Part shown: positions 18,462 through 26,936 of the stretch, one piece after another | Position numbering within the stretch: position 1 is the first letter of the stretch | Layout of the letters: each line of letters starts with the position of its first letter | From: Paenibacillus sp. BIHB 4019 | GTDB lineage: Bacteria > Bacillota > Bacilli > Paenibacillales > Paenibacillaceae | DNA: 64,000 bases | Direction: 5' to 3' | Assembly (NCBI RefSeq): GCF_002741035.1 | Contig: NZ_CP016808.1 | Coordinates: 3,582,501 to 3,646,500, forward strand | The notes under the pieces: generated by a model | The model's input: the letters and a program-made list of their open reading frames with translations, nothing else | The model's database searches: none | What the model was told of the DNA's origin: nothing | Program-made: the position numbers and the translations under genes

Positions 18462-18646
18462 TGAATTTCGGACCTCCGCTGTGGTATATCGTGCTTTTCG
18501 TAGTCGTCTTCTTAGCCTTAGCCGCGCTTATTATATTCGGCTTGGCAGCGGCAATCACGTTTATAACCGGTTGGGATATCGGATTCTGGCGTACGGCTTT
18601 GCTTTACTTACTAATCGTTCTGTACGTAAACTGGACGCGCCGATAG
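18458..18646 (+). CDS. small membrane protein
   Basis: 62 residues with two hydrophobic segments (about 8-36 and 43-58) and a basic C-terminus (NWTRR). Coupled to the coiled-coil gene by a 4-bp overlap. Function unknown. Confidence 0.55.
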   Translation: MMNFGPPLWYIVLFVVVFLALAALIIFGLAAAITFITGWDIGFWRTALLYLLIVLYVNWTRR

Positions 18647-18674
18647 CTCAAGTAAACGAAGGGAGGCGCACTTA

Positions 18675-18911
18675 ATGGCGGCTAATAAACGCGTAATATT
18701 CCTCGGCATCAACGTAAAGAGTGCGGCCAGCTTGCCGAAAGTTGGCGCGTATCTCAACGCGTTTCTGGCTGCGGTAGAGGAACACGCGAGGCCTGCGGAC
18801 ATTGAGCTGACGGTTAACGTGGGCGGTTACGTAAAGGCTCCGCCGCCGCCCGTCAATATCACGACGATTAATCACGGAGATTCTGATTACGACGAGGAGG
18901 ACGTAACTTGA
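18675..18911 (+). CDS. small hypothetical protein
   Basis: 78 residues, GGGAGG upstream. Probably alpha/beta with a Pro-rich stretch (APPPPVN) and an acidic tail (DSDYDEEDVT). Function unknown. Confidence 0.5.
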   Translation: MAANKRVIFLGINVKSAASLPKVGAYLNAFLAAVEEHARPADIELTVNVGGYVKAPPPPVNITTINHGDSDYDEEDVT

Positions 18912-19018
18912 GCGCGACAGCAACGTTAGAAAGACCGCAAACAACCGCCGGAGGTAGCGGAAACAGACCGCCTACGGACGTCACTGTAACGACAGGTTTC
19001 GGAAAGGAGCGCGATTAA
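18908..19018 (+). CDS. very small protein
   Basis: 36 residues; TTG overlaps the previous stop by 4 bp, with GAGGAGG 7 bp upstream. Low-complexity Thr/Gly-rich sequence. It may serve mainly to couple translation to the next gene. Confidence 0.4.
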   Translation: MSATATLERPQTTAGGSGNRPPTDVTVTTGFGKERD

Positions 19019-19019
19019 C

Positions 19020-19448
19020 ACGGCACATATAACGGAAATTACGGGAAAGTATTCGGAAATGGCCGCAAGACTGGCGTTGCTGGCAAACGGATGGACGCCG
19101 CATACGTCGGAAACAGACGAGGCTTACGACATTTTGGCTACGGAGCCGCTGACGGGCCGACACGTTAAGGTGCAAGTTAAGACGATTCGACGGCGCACGG
19201 ACAGAGAGCGCAGTAACGGTATCGCGGACTTAGTCGTATATGCGCGGAAAGGGAACGGAACAACGTACGACCGCGCCGACGCTGATTACATTATTGGCGT
19301 GTGGGCGGAGAATGGCGAGATACCGCGCGTGTATATGTTCGAAAATCGGATGCAAACGGAGTATTGGGCGTCAGAGGCTCGCGCATCTGAACGTTGGGTA
19401 GAGCTGTCTATCGCGCTAGATCGGAGCATGGCCGATGGAACAACGTGA
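19020..19448 (+). CDS. PD-(D/E)XK-like endonuclease
   Basis: About 142 residues. The N-terminal ITGKYSEMAARLALLANGW helix, an Asp in AYDILA and VKVQVKTIRRR (Q-x-K) form the pattern of small PD-(D/E)XK nucleases of the group-I-intron-associated/restriction-like type. AAAGGAG at 19003-19009 fits an ACG start at 19020 (or ATT at 19014); the first ATG, 19059, would remove the first helix and has only a weak SD. Confidence 0.65.
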   Translation, partial: TAHITEITGKYSEMAARLALLANGWTPHTSETDEAYDILATEPLTGRHVKVQVKTIRRRTDRERSNGIADLVVYARKGNGTTYDRADADYIIGVWAENGEIPRVYMFENRMQTEYWASEARASERWVELSIALDRSMADGTT

Positions 19449-19644
19449 TTCAGCAGAAGCGGCGGTAGTAGCTGATTGCGCGCAATGTCGCGGCGAGATT
19501 TACGTCGGCGACGATGTTAGGCGGATAGACGATAGCGGCGATTATGTACATGCCGGTTGGGGACGGGACTGTGCGGAAAAATACGCCATGGAACGCGTCT
19601 ACGATGCGGAAGGCGTAATAAACGATAAGGGAGCGATTTATTAA
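19435..19644 (+). CDS. small zinc-finger-like protein
   Basis: 69 residues with CAQCRGEIYVGDD..YVHAGWGRDCAEKY: two CxxC-type pairs plus His, a treble-clef/LIM-like zinc site found in small phage proteins. Overlaps the previous gene by 14 bp and the next by one base. Confidence 0.6.
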   Translation: MEQRDSAEAAVVADCAQCRGEIYVGDDVRRIDDSGDYVHAGWGRDCAEKYAMERVYDAEGVINDKGAIY

Positions 19645-21260
19645 TGGCGAAAATTAACGTGGTAATTCCGGCAACAAACGTAGAGTACGAAGGTGTAACT
19701 TACGAGCAAGTTAACCGTAAGGCGCAGGCGGGCGATATCGTACGTCATGACGCGATCGGCTATAGCTTTCTTCCGAAAGGTGCGTTCTATGGCGTATTTA
19801 TTGACGAGGGCGGTGACGCTGCAATTCGAGATGAAGACGGCGACCTTAGCGGAATCAACGGTGATTTTACCGTATTCGCGCCAATTAAAACCGCCGAGTC
19901 AGCGCCAAAAACGGACGAAATCACGTACGAAGGCGCAACGTACCGCAAAGTCTACCGTTCGGCGCGTAAAGGTGACGTAATCGTGTTCGAAGAGGCTCCG
20001 TCCTTCACGCTCACCTCGGGCAAGACGTATCCGGTAACCCGCCTCGATTACGACTATGACGCGCAGATTACCAACGACAACGGAGGTGAGTACGATACGT
20101 GCGGCGACTCGTTCGAAGTCTACGAAAAAGTGACGGAGCCAATCGTTTATACGGAGGTCAAACGTAAAGCTGCGGAAGGCGAGCGTATTCGTATTGTTGA
20201 TACGAAAGATAGTCGCTGGAAGAACGGTGACGAGTTCGTAGTTGCGCGATTAGATGCTGCGGGCAGCGTATTCGTAGACCATCAGCTAGGCCTCGATAAC
20301 AAGCAGGCCACCGTGTGGCATCGCGAATACGTCGTACTCGAACCGGTCACTAAAGCGGAACCAAAGTCGGAGCCTGCGCGTCCTGAACGCTTGAAAGTCG
20401 GTGAGTATGCGAAGGTTACGGAAAAAGACGGTTCGAGCTTCCATAACATAGGTGATATCGTCAAGATTACGGAAGATGACAACAGTTGGATTCCGTTCAA
20501 GTTGGAGCATCTTGACGGTAAATACGCAGGCTGGACGGAAGAGGGCGTACTTGTCCGCGCTACTGACGAAGAAGTCGCAGCAGCTCGTAAATACAACGTT
20601 GGCGATTACGTCCGAGTTACGAAGCGCGGCTGCGGTCACAACTATGACGTAGGTGAAATCGTTAAGGTTACGCATAAACATTTCGGAAGCAGCTTCTGCG
20701 GAATCAAAGCGTCTACCGGAGCGGAAGGTAACACAATGCTTCCGGAACACGTAGAGTCGGCGACCGAAGCGGACTTCAACGCGATTTACGATCCGCGCAG
20801 ACAATTCGCGGCTGGCGATAAGGTGCGGTTGGTTAGCGGTGGCGATGTATACCCGTTGATTGGTTTCGGGAATGGCGTTGTTTACGAAGTGAAAAACGCG
20901 TTATACCCTACGCACGGTGGTAACCGTATCGAAATTTCGGGCGGAAAATACGACGGTTACGCACTTCCGGAACAGCTCGTTAAACTTACGGAGGAAGAAG
21001 CGGCCGAACTCGAAAAGGCTGCGGAAATTAAACGTAAATGGGACGCAATCGGGCGCAAGGTTGACGAGTATAAGGACGGAGATATCGTGCGATTTACACA
21101 GAGTACGGGAGCTGACGGATACCCTAACGATTCAATCGTTATTATCAGCGACGTGGAAGGCGAAGATTTCCGTTTTGGCGGAATCGGCAATCGACAATTT
21201 CTCGGTGACACTACGTGGTGCGTACTCATTACGCCGGTAGAACAACGCTTTGACCGTTAG
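19644..21260 (+). CDS. tandem SH3-like repeat protein
   Basis: 538 residues built from about seven repeats of 55-80 residues, each with a signature like (Y/V)xxVxRKAxxGDxVRxx followed by a beta-rich stretch (examples VNRKAQAGDIVRHD, VKRKAAEGERIRIV, KVGEYAKVTEKDG, YNVGDYVRVTKRG, FAAGDKVRLVSGG). KOW/SH3-like barrels are likely. Related repeats occur in the proteins at 33641 and 34710. No catalytic motif; a binding or scaffold role is a guess. Confidence 0.6.
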   Translation: MAKINVVIPATNVEYEGVTYEQVNRKAQAGDIVRHDAIGYSFLPKGAFYGVFIDEGGDAAIRDEDGDLSGINGDFTVFAPIKTAESAPKTDEITYEGATYRKVYRSARKGDVIVFEEAPSFTLTSGKTYPVTRLDYDYDAQITNDNGGEYDTCGDSFEVYEKVTEPIVYTEVKRKAAEGERIRIVDTKDSRWKNGDEFVVARLDAAGSVFVDHQLGLDNKQATVWHREYVVLEPVTKAEPKSEPARPERLKVGEYAKVTEKDGSSFHNIGDIVKITEDDNSWIPFKLEHLDGKYAGWTEEGVLVRATDEEVAAARKYNVGDYVRVTKRGCGHNYDVGEIVKVTHKHFGSSFCGIKASTGAEGNTMLPEHVESATEADFNAIYDPRRQFAAGDKVRLVSGGDVYPLIGFGNGVVYEVKNALYPTHGGNRIEISGGKYDGYALPEQLVKLTEEEAAELEKAAEIKRKWDAIGRKVDEYKDGDIVRFTQSTGADGYPNDSIVIISDVEGEDFRFGGIGNRQFLGDTTWCVLITPVEQRFDR

Positions 21261-21272
21261 GAGGCGGCTAAC

Positions 21273-23084
21273 ACGGAGATTAAACTAACGTTAAACACAC
21301 GCAATAAAGACGTTGAAGCCGCCACAGATAATGCAGTCAAAGCGGCCGTGTCACGCAAGAAAGCGGCTGAACCGGAGACGGCAACGCAGGCTTTCGACCG
21401 TATCGGAGCGATGTCGTTATCCGATAAGGAGCGCGCACAATACGCAGCAGCTCGCCAGGCGCACGAGGATGGACGAATAGGCAACGTTCGATCCGATAAT
21501 GCGAGGTGGACGAAGGCGGACGTATTGGCGGCAGGCGCGCGGATATTGCGTGAGAAGTCGGAGAACGAGAGGGGCGCGAGGATTGCGGAAGTTCTCGCGT
21601 CCAAGCCTCCGAATTACTTCATCTTAACGCGTGACTCCGAGTTGCCCGCGTTTGTGGAGCGGTTGCGCACCGAATGTCAGCGGCAAATGGCAGAATGGCG
21701 CGACCGCTTCCGGATTCTCGGCGTCGATACGATGACGGCGGGCGACTTTGAGGGAACCGGCGTTGATACGTATATCGACTTATCGATCGGCTTCAGCGTG
21801 TGGCTTCCGTTACTGGACGAAGGCTACTATCTTCCGTACGGACACGTCGACATGCGCGGTGTTCCAGGCTTCGAGTTCCTGACGGACGACAGCGCATTTA
21901 AGGCGTCAGATTCGCAGCTCACGCGTTCAGTGGTTATCGCGGCCATATCGCCGTATTTATCGCGGAGCAACCACGGTAAAACGTTTCATATGGGATCGGC
22001 GCGTTACGACTTACACGTCGCGATTAAGGACGGCTACGAAGTGAGAGGCTGCGTTTGGGACACACTCGACGCGATGAACTTAATGAACGAGCATGAGGCA
22101 GCGTACGGTTTGAAACCGTTAATCGCGAAGTACGGACCGCTATTCGGCGTTAATGGTCCGATATATACGTTCGAGGATATGTTCGGCAACCGAAGTCCGG
22201 CGCCATTTAACGTAGAACTCGTCGGCATATACGCGATTAAGGACGTACTCTACGGCTGGCGCATGTTTGAGTGGCAATACGCACAAATGGCGCTAGCGGC
22301 CAGCGCAGACGGACGCGGCAAACTCCTCGAATGCTACGCGTTAATTGACTCGAAGCTGCCGGAGACTGACGTATTCATGGCGCGCTGCGGCTTCGAGATC
22401 GATACGGAGGGATTGGCGCGTTTGGCAGCCGACTTTAAACCGAAGCTAGAGGCGGCGCGGGCGGCCGTGTTCGAGTCGTACGGAATTGACGCAGATTTCG
22501 TCCGTAAGATGGATCGCGTCATCAATGCGAAGAAAATTGCGGATTGGATAGTGGCGCAAACGAAGCGCATCGCGAAGCACGCCGAAACACAGGCGAAATG
22601 GCGCGCACAGGCTGCGGAAGATGAAGCGGCAGGAAAGACGCACCTTAAACGCTATAAGGACGCAGTCGAACGTATAAGGGCGCTAGAGGCGGAAGCATTA
22701 TCGCCAGCCGACGAAGAACATGCGCCGTTATATACGGATGAGTTTTCGATTACGAACGGAAATCATCTCGCGTATCTCATTTACGACTACCTCGGCGTAC
22801 GTGACCGGACAGGCCAGTTTAAACGCGGTAAGGTGCGTTCTACGGCGGCTGATGTTTTGGACGCGTATTACGAAGAGGAAGAAGCGCTGAAGCCGTTGGC
22901 GACCGTTGCTGCGTACGAGAAGTTGCTTAATACGTACGTCGAAAAGATACCGGCTGCGGTCGAAGGTGACGGGCGGTTGCATAGCGACTGGAAGGCTGGT
23001 GGCACGTCTACGGGACGCTACAGTTCAAGTGGTTATAGAGGACGGCCGGTCGATATATTAAGCGAATTTGAAACGGAGGAATAG
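21273..23084 (+). CDS. family-A DNA polymerase, N-terminal half (exonuclease and thumb)
   Basis: About 603 residues. Contains the 3'-5' exonuclease motif I GDFEGTGVD, exo II region ARYDLHVAIKDG and exo III-like region near EHEAAYGLKPL, then the thumb and the TSTGRYSSS motif at the very end, and stops 17 codons later at TAG. The catalytic motifs A, B and C are on the separate gene at 23401. Start: AGGAGG ends 8 bp before ACG at 21273; the first ordinary start (GTG 21348) has no ribosome site. Probably works with the 23401 product as a two-subunit polymerase. Confidence 0.85.
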   Translation, partial: TEIKLTLNTRNKDVEAATDNAVKAAVSRKKAAEPETATQAFDRIGAMSLSDKERAQYAAARQAHEDGRIGNVRSDNARWTKADVLAAGARILREKSENERGARIAEVLASKPPNYFILTRDSELPAFVERLRTECQRQMAEWRDRFRILGVDTMTAGDFEGTGVDTYIDLSIGFSVWLPLLDEGYYLPYGHVDMRGVPGFEFLTDDSAFKASDSQLTRSVVIAAISPYLSRSNHGKTFHMGSARYDLHVAIKDGYEVRGCVWDTLDAMNLMNEHEAAYGLKPLIAKYGPLFGVNGPIYTFEDMFGNRSPAPFNVELVGIYAIKDVLYGWRMFEWQYAQMALAASADGRGKLLECYALIDSKLPETDVFMARCGFEIDTEGLARLAADFKPKLEAARAAVFESYGIDADFVRKMDRVINAKKIADWIVAQTKRIAKHAETQAKWRAQAAEDEAAGKTHLKRYKDAVERIRALEAEALSPADEEHAPLYTDEFSITNGNHLAYLIYDYLGVRDRTGQFKRGKVRSTAADVLDAYYEEEEALKPLATVAAYEKLLNTYVEKIPAAVEGDGRLHSDWKAGGTSTGRYSSSGYRGRPVDILSEFETEE

Positions 23085-23086
23085 CT

Positions 23087-23404
23087 GTGTATTATACATT
23101 CATTCAGAATAATTCCGGAGGTTACTTCGATAGTAACTCTGACGTATGCGAATACGTAATTATCGAAGCAAATAACGCTAAACATGCTAATGACCGCGCT
23201 ACAGAAATCGGCCTATACTTTGACGGAGCTGGCGACTGCCCTTGCTGCGGTAATCGTTGGGACGAACAATGGGATGACGCAGAAGGAACCGAAACGCCGC
23301 TCATCTACCGCGAGTCTGTCTACGAATTATTTAAAGGGATTTTTAGAGCGAAATGTATCATACACCGTCTTGATGGCAGTAAAGAGGCGGTTGAATTTAA
23401 GTGA
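23087..23404 (+). CDS. small CxxC protein inserted within the polymerase gene
   Basis: 105 residues, GTG start with GGAGG inside the end of the upstream polymerase half, and a 4-bp overlap (GTGA) with the downstream half. The start YYTFIQNNSGGYF and the middle GDCPCCGNRW (possible zinc site) are of a type found in many phages, normally as a free-standing gene. Function unknown. Here it separates the two parts of one polymerase. Confidence 0.75.
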   Translation: MYYTFIQNNSGGYFDSNSDVCEYVIIEANNAKHANDRATEIGLYFDGAGDCPCCGNRWDEQWDDAEGTETPLIYRESVYELFKGIFRAKCIIHRLDGSKEAVEFK

Positions 23405-24486
23405 GCCTTGTAGTAACTGACGCCAATTACCACGAAATCGTCCGTAAGCTCATCGCAGACGAGCAGAAAATACCGAAGGGAACCAACTGTCAAAATTTAC
23501 CGTCGAAAGGCGCAGGCACGCTCGTCCGTAACTGCTTCGTCCCACGCGCTGGCTCTACGTTCGTCGGCGCTGACTTAGGCGCGATCGAACCGAGGATACA
23601 GGCGCATATCATGTATACGCGTTATGGCGATAATTCCATGCGTCAGATATTTCTAGAAGGAGGTAAGCTCTACGAAGCAATGGCGATGAAGACGTTCGGT
23701 TTCCCGCTGGAAAACTGCGTAGACGGCGCGTACGATCCGACCGGCACATTTCAGCCTCGTAAGATGATGAAAACCGGTCAACTAGCGGTATCGTATGACC
23801 AATCGCAGAAATCCTTCGCGAAAAAAATGAACGTAAGTGAAGAGGTAGCGGAGTTCTTCTTCCGTAACTTCGACGAAACGTTCCCGTCATTCCGCTTAAT
23901 GGTAGCCGACATACGTAACTTCATGCGCAAGAACGGCTACGTTGAGACGCTATTCCATCGTAAGCGCCGCTTTCCGGATTACGCTTCGGTAGCGGCCGCC
24001 CAACAACGGAATGAACAGCGTTTAATCCGTCTATACACCGAACGCAAGCAGCTCAACGCAAAGTCGCCGCAATCACCGCGCGATGCTCAACGGTTACTCG
24101 CGGTACAGGATGAAATCGACGTACTTGCGGAGAAGCGCGGCCTTATCGGCTATTGGGAGCGGGCGGCCTTTAACGCGGTCATTCAAGGAACCGGCGCGGA
24201 TATCCTGAAGATGAATGGTAATCGGAACGCGCGGGTATGTAAGGAACGCGGGTGGGAGTTTAACGCATCCATCCACGACGAAATTAAGAACAGCGTACCG
24301 AACGCGGACTTGACTCCGGATACGATTGCGCTAATTGACGACATCATGACGCAGACGGTCGAGCTGAGTGTTCCGCTTGTGACCGACATCGTCATCGAAC
24401 CACGCTGGATGCAGGAGTACGCGCCATCCGAATGGGACTTCGCAGCCTGTCGTCCGAAAGCGGAGTATGCGAATAAATACGAATAA
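23401..24486 (+). CDS. family-A DNA polymerase, C-terminal half (palm and fingers)
   Basis: 361 residues. After about 28 linker residues it resumes the polymerase at NCQNLPSKG, followed by motif A VGADLGAIEPR (D58), motif B RKMMKTGQLAVSYD (R120, K124, Y132) and motif C IHDE (D293), so the metal-binding Asp pair is present. It lacks the exonuclease and TGR motif, which are encoded at 21273. GTG start overlaps the stop of the 23087 gene; a GAGGCGG lies 10 bp upstream. Confidence 0.88.
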   Translation: MSLVVTDANYHEIVRKLIADEQKIPKGTNCQNLPSKGAGTLVRNCFVPRAGSTFVGADLGAIEPRIQAHIMYTRYGDNSMRQIFLEGGKLYEAMAMKTFGFPLENCVDGAYDPTGTFQPRKMMKTGQLAVSYDQSQKSFAKKMNVSEEVAEFFFRNFDETFPSFRLMVADIRNFMRKNGYVETLFHRKRRFPDYASVAAAQQRNEQRLIRLYTERKQLNAKSPQSPRDAQRLLAVQDEIDVLAEKRGLIGYWERAAFNAVIQGTGADILKMNGNRNARVCKERGWEFNASIHDEIKNSVPNADLTPDTIALIDDIMTQTVELSVPLVTDIVIEPRWMQEYAPSEWDFAACRPKAEYANKYE

Positions 24487-24507
24487 TAGACGAGGAGCGT
24501 GCGAAAT

Positions 24508-24801
24508 ATGAGCGTTAAGATGACGGTGCGTGAACTGCTCGATTTATGGCGCGAAGATGATTTCGTAATAAACGGAGTAACGTACACAATTGTTGAATGT
24601 GGCGATTGGGACGGAGCAGGCGAGAAATACCAATCACTCTACGTCATCTTCACGAACGGTGAGCGGAACTATCGCGGTACTATTACGCGCTCCGGATCGT
24701 ACTTTAGCGATTGGCATTACGAAGATTACGGAGACGCAGATATCGAAGAGGTCCGCAAAGTAGAGCGAACATATACGGTTGAAGAATGGAGGGCGGTCTA
24801 G
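24508..24801 (+). CDS. small hypothetical phage protein
   Basis: 97 residues from ATG with GAGGAG 10 bp upstream. Ends in RKVERTYTVEEWRAV, a pattern seen in small phage proteins near replication genes. Overlaps the next start by one base. Confidence 0.5.
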   Translation: MSVKMTVRELLDLWREDDFVINGVTYTIVECGDWDGAGEKYQSLYVIFTNGERNYRGTITRSGSYFSDWHYEDYGDADIEEVRKVERTYTVEEWRAV

Positions 24802-25100
24802 TGGGCTATTGTACGCATTACAGCGTCGCTATTCTTCCTGACTCGGAAGTTATCCGCCACATAATCGAAAATGACGATAACCTTTACGCAATACACGAAG
24901 ACGCGGATTCCTACAAATGGTACGACCATGAGTCGGACATGCGCAATTTCTCCGCGAAGTTTCCCGACTATACGTTCCAGTTGAGCGGAGAAGGCGAGGA
25001 CTCAGGCGATATCTGGCGTAAATATTTCTGTAACGGTAAAATGCAGCATTGTCCCGCGCAGATTACGTATGAACCGTTTGACGAATCGAAATTACAATAG
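24801..25100 (+). CDS. small hypothetical phage protein
   Basis: 99 residues from GTG at 24801 (TGGAGGG upstream). Acidic, rich in aromatic residues. Function unknown. Confidence 0.5.
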   Translation: MGYCTHYSVAILPDSEVIRHIIENDDNLYAIHEDADSYKWYDHESDMRNFSAKFPDYTFQLSGEGEDSGDIWRKYFCNGKMQHCPAQITYEPFDESKLQ

Positions 25101-25111
25101 GAGGCGGTTAG

Positions 25112-26170
25112 TTGAGTCATTTCACACGCATTGGAAACGTAGCCCAAACGCAATCAGAACGGTCACTCGCAGAAAAAATCGCAGCCGATTTCCGTACGTT
25201 CCTCGACGCATGGCATTCGCGTCCTGAGACGTACGACAACGCACTCGACGCGCAGATTCACCGCTGGTACACGGAAGTCCTAACAAACAAGGCGCGCCAG
25301 GTATGGCCTCCGCGCAATATTCCGTATTTTAGTCCGTCAGCAGCCAATGCCGATGCACGCGGCTTATACGAAAAGTTACGCGGCGCTAAACGTGATGGCG
25401 GCGGCCAACCTCCGTATCAAGGACGTTGGACGCGTATTGGTACGGCGATAGGTGATATTATTCAACGCGATATTTTGTTTGCGGAGAAGCATACGGAGAG
25501 TCCACGCTTCACTTTTGAGCGGAATGAGCGCGGCGAGCCGATGTTCGAGGATTTCGCCAAAAAGTCGGCGATTCTGACGCATCGCGGTAAGACTTTCGCA
25601 CTCTACGGAACAGGTGACGGGATCATGCGCTATGTTGCGGAAGATGGCTCCGTTATCCGCGTCGGACTCGAAGTGAAATCGAAGCAAACTACGGCGGCCC
25701 AAACGTCCGATTACAGCACGCGGAACGGTCCGAAGGAGGATCACGTTAAGCAATGCGTCTGCTATTCGTTGATGTACGGGACGGTGGCCGAACCGCTCGA
25801 TTATTACGTCATCCTCTACGTTAACGGCTCGAAGAAGTCGTGGCAAATGAGCGCCGAGGATTACGCGAAGAATCCGGACATTAAAGTATTCGGTATCGAA
25901 ATCACGAACGATATGCGGCGCGAAGTGCTTGACCGTTTCGCGAATATCGTCGAAGCGGCAGACGCTGGCGAACCTCCTGCGCTTGATATCGGTAACTGGA
26001 CGTTCAACAACTTCAAGCGCGCGATTGCTTCGACAATATCGGACGAAGAGTACACGCAGATTGAACGTCAAGTAGCCGCGATTCAGCGGTCCGGCCTGAA
26101 GGATTTCGAGAAGCGGAATTATGCGGAAGCGTTCGGCCAATTAACGGAGTTACGAAGGGAGACGCGATAA
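25112..26170 (+). CDS. RecB/Cas4-like PD-(D/E)XK exonuclease
   Basis: 352 residues, TTG behind AGGAGG. The core shows a conserved His/Arg region, then GTGDGIMR (motif II Asp), RVGLEVKSKQ (E-x-K, motif III) and HVKQCVCYSLMYG (the QxxxY motif of the RecB/lambda-exonuclease type). Probably a DNA exonuclease for phage recombination or DNA end processing; the RuvC-like resolvase follows closely. Confidence 0.8.
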   Translation: MSHFTRIGNVAQTQSERSLAEKIAADFRTFLDAWHSRPETYDNALDAQIHRWYTEVLTNKARQVWPPRNIPYFSPSAANADARGLYEKLRGAKRDGGGQPPYQGRWTRIGTAIGDIIQRDILFAEKHTESPRFTFERNERGEPMFEDFAKKSAILTHRGKTFALYGTGDGIMRYVAEDGSVIRVGLEVKSKQTTAAQTSDYSTRNGPKEDHVKQCVCYSLMYGTVAEPLDYYVILYVNGSKKSWQMSAEDYAKNPDIKVFGIEITNDMRREVLDRFANIVEAADAGEPPALDIGNWTFNNFKRAIASTISDEEYTQIERQVAAIQRSGLKDFEKRNYAEAFGQLTELRRETR

Positions 26171-26419
26171 ATGGAGAAGGCGCAGATTATTAAGGACTAC
26201 GTTACGGCAGCGGCGTTCATCGCGTTATCTGAAGATAGCGGTATTGACATTGACGATATTGTTACGCCGGAAATCGCAGCGAAATTAGAAACGTACTTTC
26301 TGCGTGAACTCAATGGCGACGCGGATAGCGAAGAAGCCGGTACTATTCTCGTACGTGAATCACTGCGCGAGGCTGTCGAACGGTTGCTGAAGGAGGTGAC
26401 TCAACCTGGCGAAAAATAA
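26171..26419 (+). CDS. small hypothetical protein
   Basis: 82 residues, ATG directly after the exonuclease stop, GAAGGGAGACG upstream. Acidic and helical. Overlaps the resolvase start by 14 bp. Confidence 0.5.
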   Translation: MEKAQIIKDYVTAAAFIALSEDSGIDIDDIVTPEIAAKLETYFLRELNGDADSEEAGTILVRESLREAVERLLKEVTQPGEK

Positions 26420-26936
26420 ACCGGCCATTACGCGTTATCTCGGGCTTGACTTATCGTTATCGCCAGGCCTCGCCGTCATCGACGTTAAAGAGCGCATTCC
26501 CACGCTCATTTACGCAGGCTCGGTCGCTACCTCGACGGATGATAACGATGCGGTTCGCGCTTCAATAGTAGAGTCATTCGTAGCGCACAACGTTTACAGA
26601 TTCCGACCATTCGACCGTATCTTGCGCGAGGACTTTACGTCTGGACGCAATAAGCGCGCAACGCAGACGATATTTAGCGCATGGGCAGCGGCGGACAAAG
26701 CGCTCCATACGTACGGATATGCCGCTGAAGACGGCAAGCCTGCGTTGAGTCCGACGTCGGTTAAGAAGCTCGTAACCGGCAATGGAAAGGCGGAAAAGGA
26801 CGTAGTAGCTGCGCACGTCCGGCGGCTGCTCCGGCTGGCTGCGGAATATCCGTTCGCGAAAGGATACGACGATTCTGACGCGGCCGCCGTGATACTGGCG
26901 TACTTACTACGAGAGGGGCTGATCGACGTTGGGTAA
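26406..26936 (+). CDS. RuvC-like Holliday junction resolvase
   Basis: 176 residues. YLGLDLSLSPGLAVID carries the first RuvC-type Asp (D15); RILREDFTSGRNKRATQTIFSAW and SPTSVKKLVTGNGKAEKD and the final GYDDSDAAAVILAY (Asp pair) complete the RNase-H-like resolvase pattern. It would cut recombination junctions before packaging. AGGAGG lies 9 bp before CTG 26406; ATG/GTG/TTG starts downstream would delete the first catalytic Asp. Confidence 0.8.
   Translation: MAKNKPAITRYLGLDLSLSPGLAVIDVKERIPTLIYAGSVATSTDDNDAVRASIVESFVAHNVYRFRPFDRILREDFTSGRNKRATQTIFSAWAAADKALHTYGYAAEDGKPALSPTSVKKLVTGNGKAEKDVVAAHVRRLLRLAAEYPFAKGYDDSDAAAVILAYLLREGLIDVG

Noticed and set aside
23030..23486. Group I intron or intein in the polymerase gene
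   Set aside because: The insert is almost entirely a tightly coupled gene with its own ribosome site (GGAGG, 7 bp, GTG) and a stop/start overlap; no room for a group I core, and no intein splice motifs (no Cys/Ser start block or HN end).
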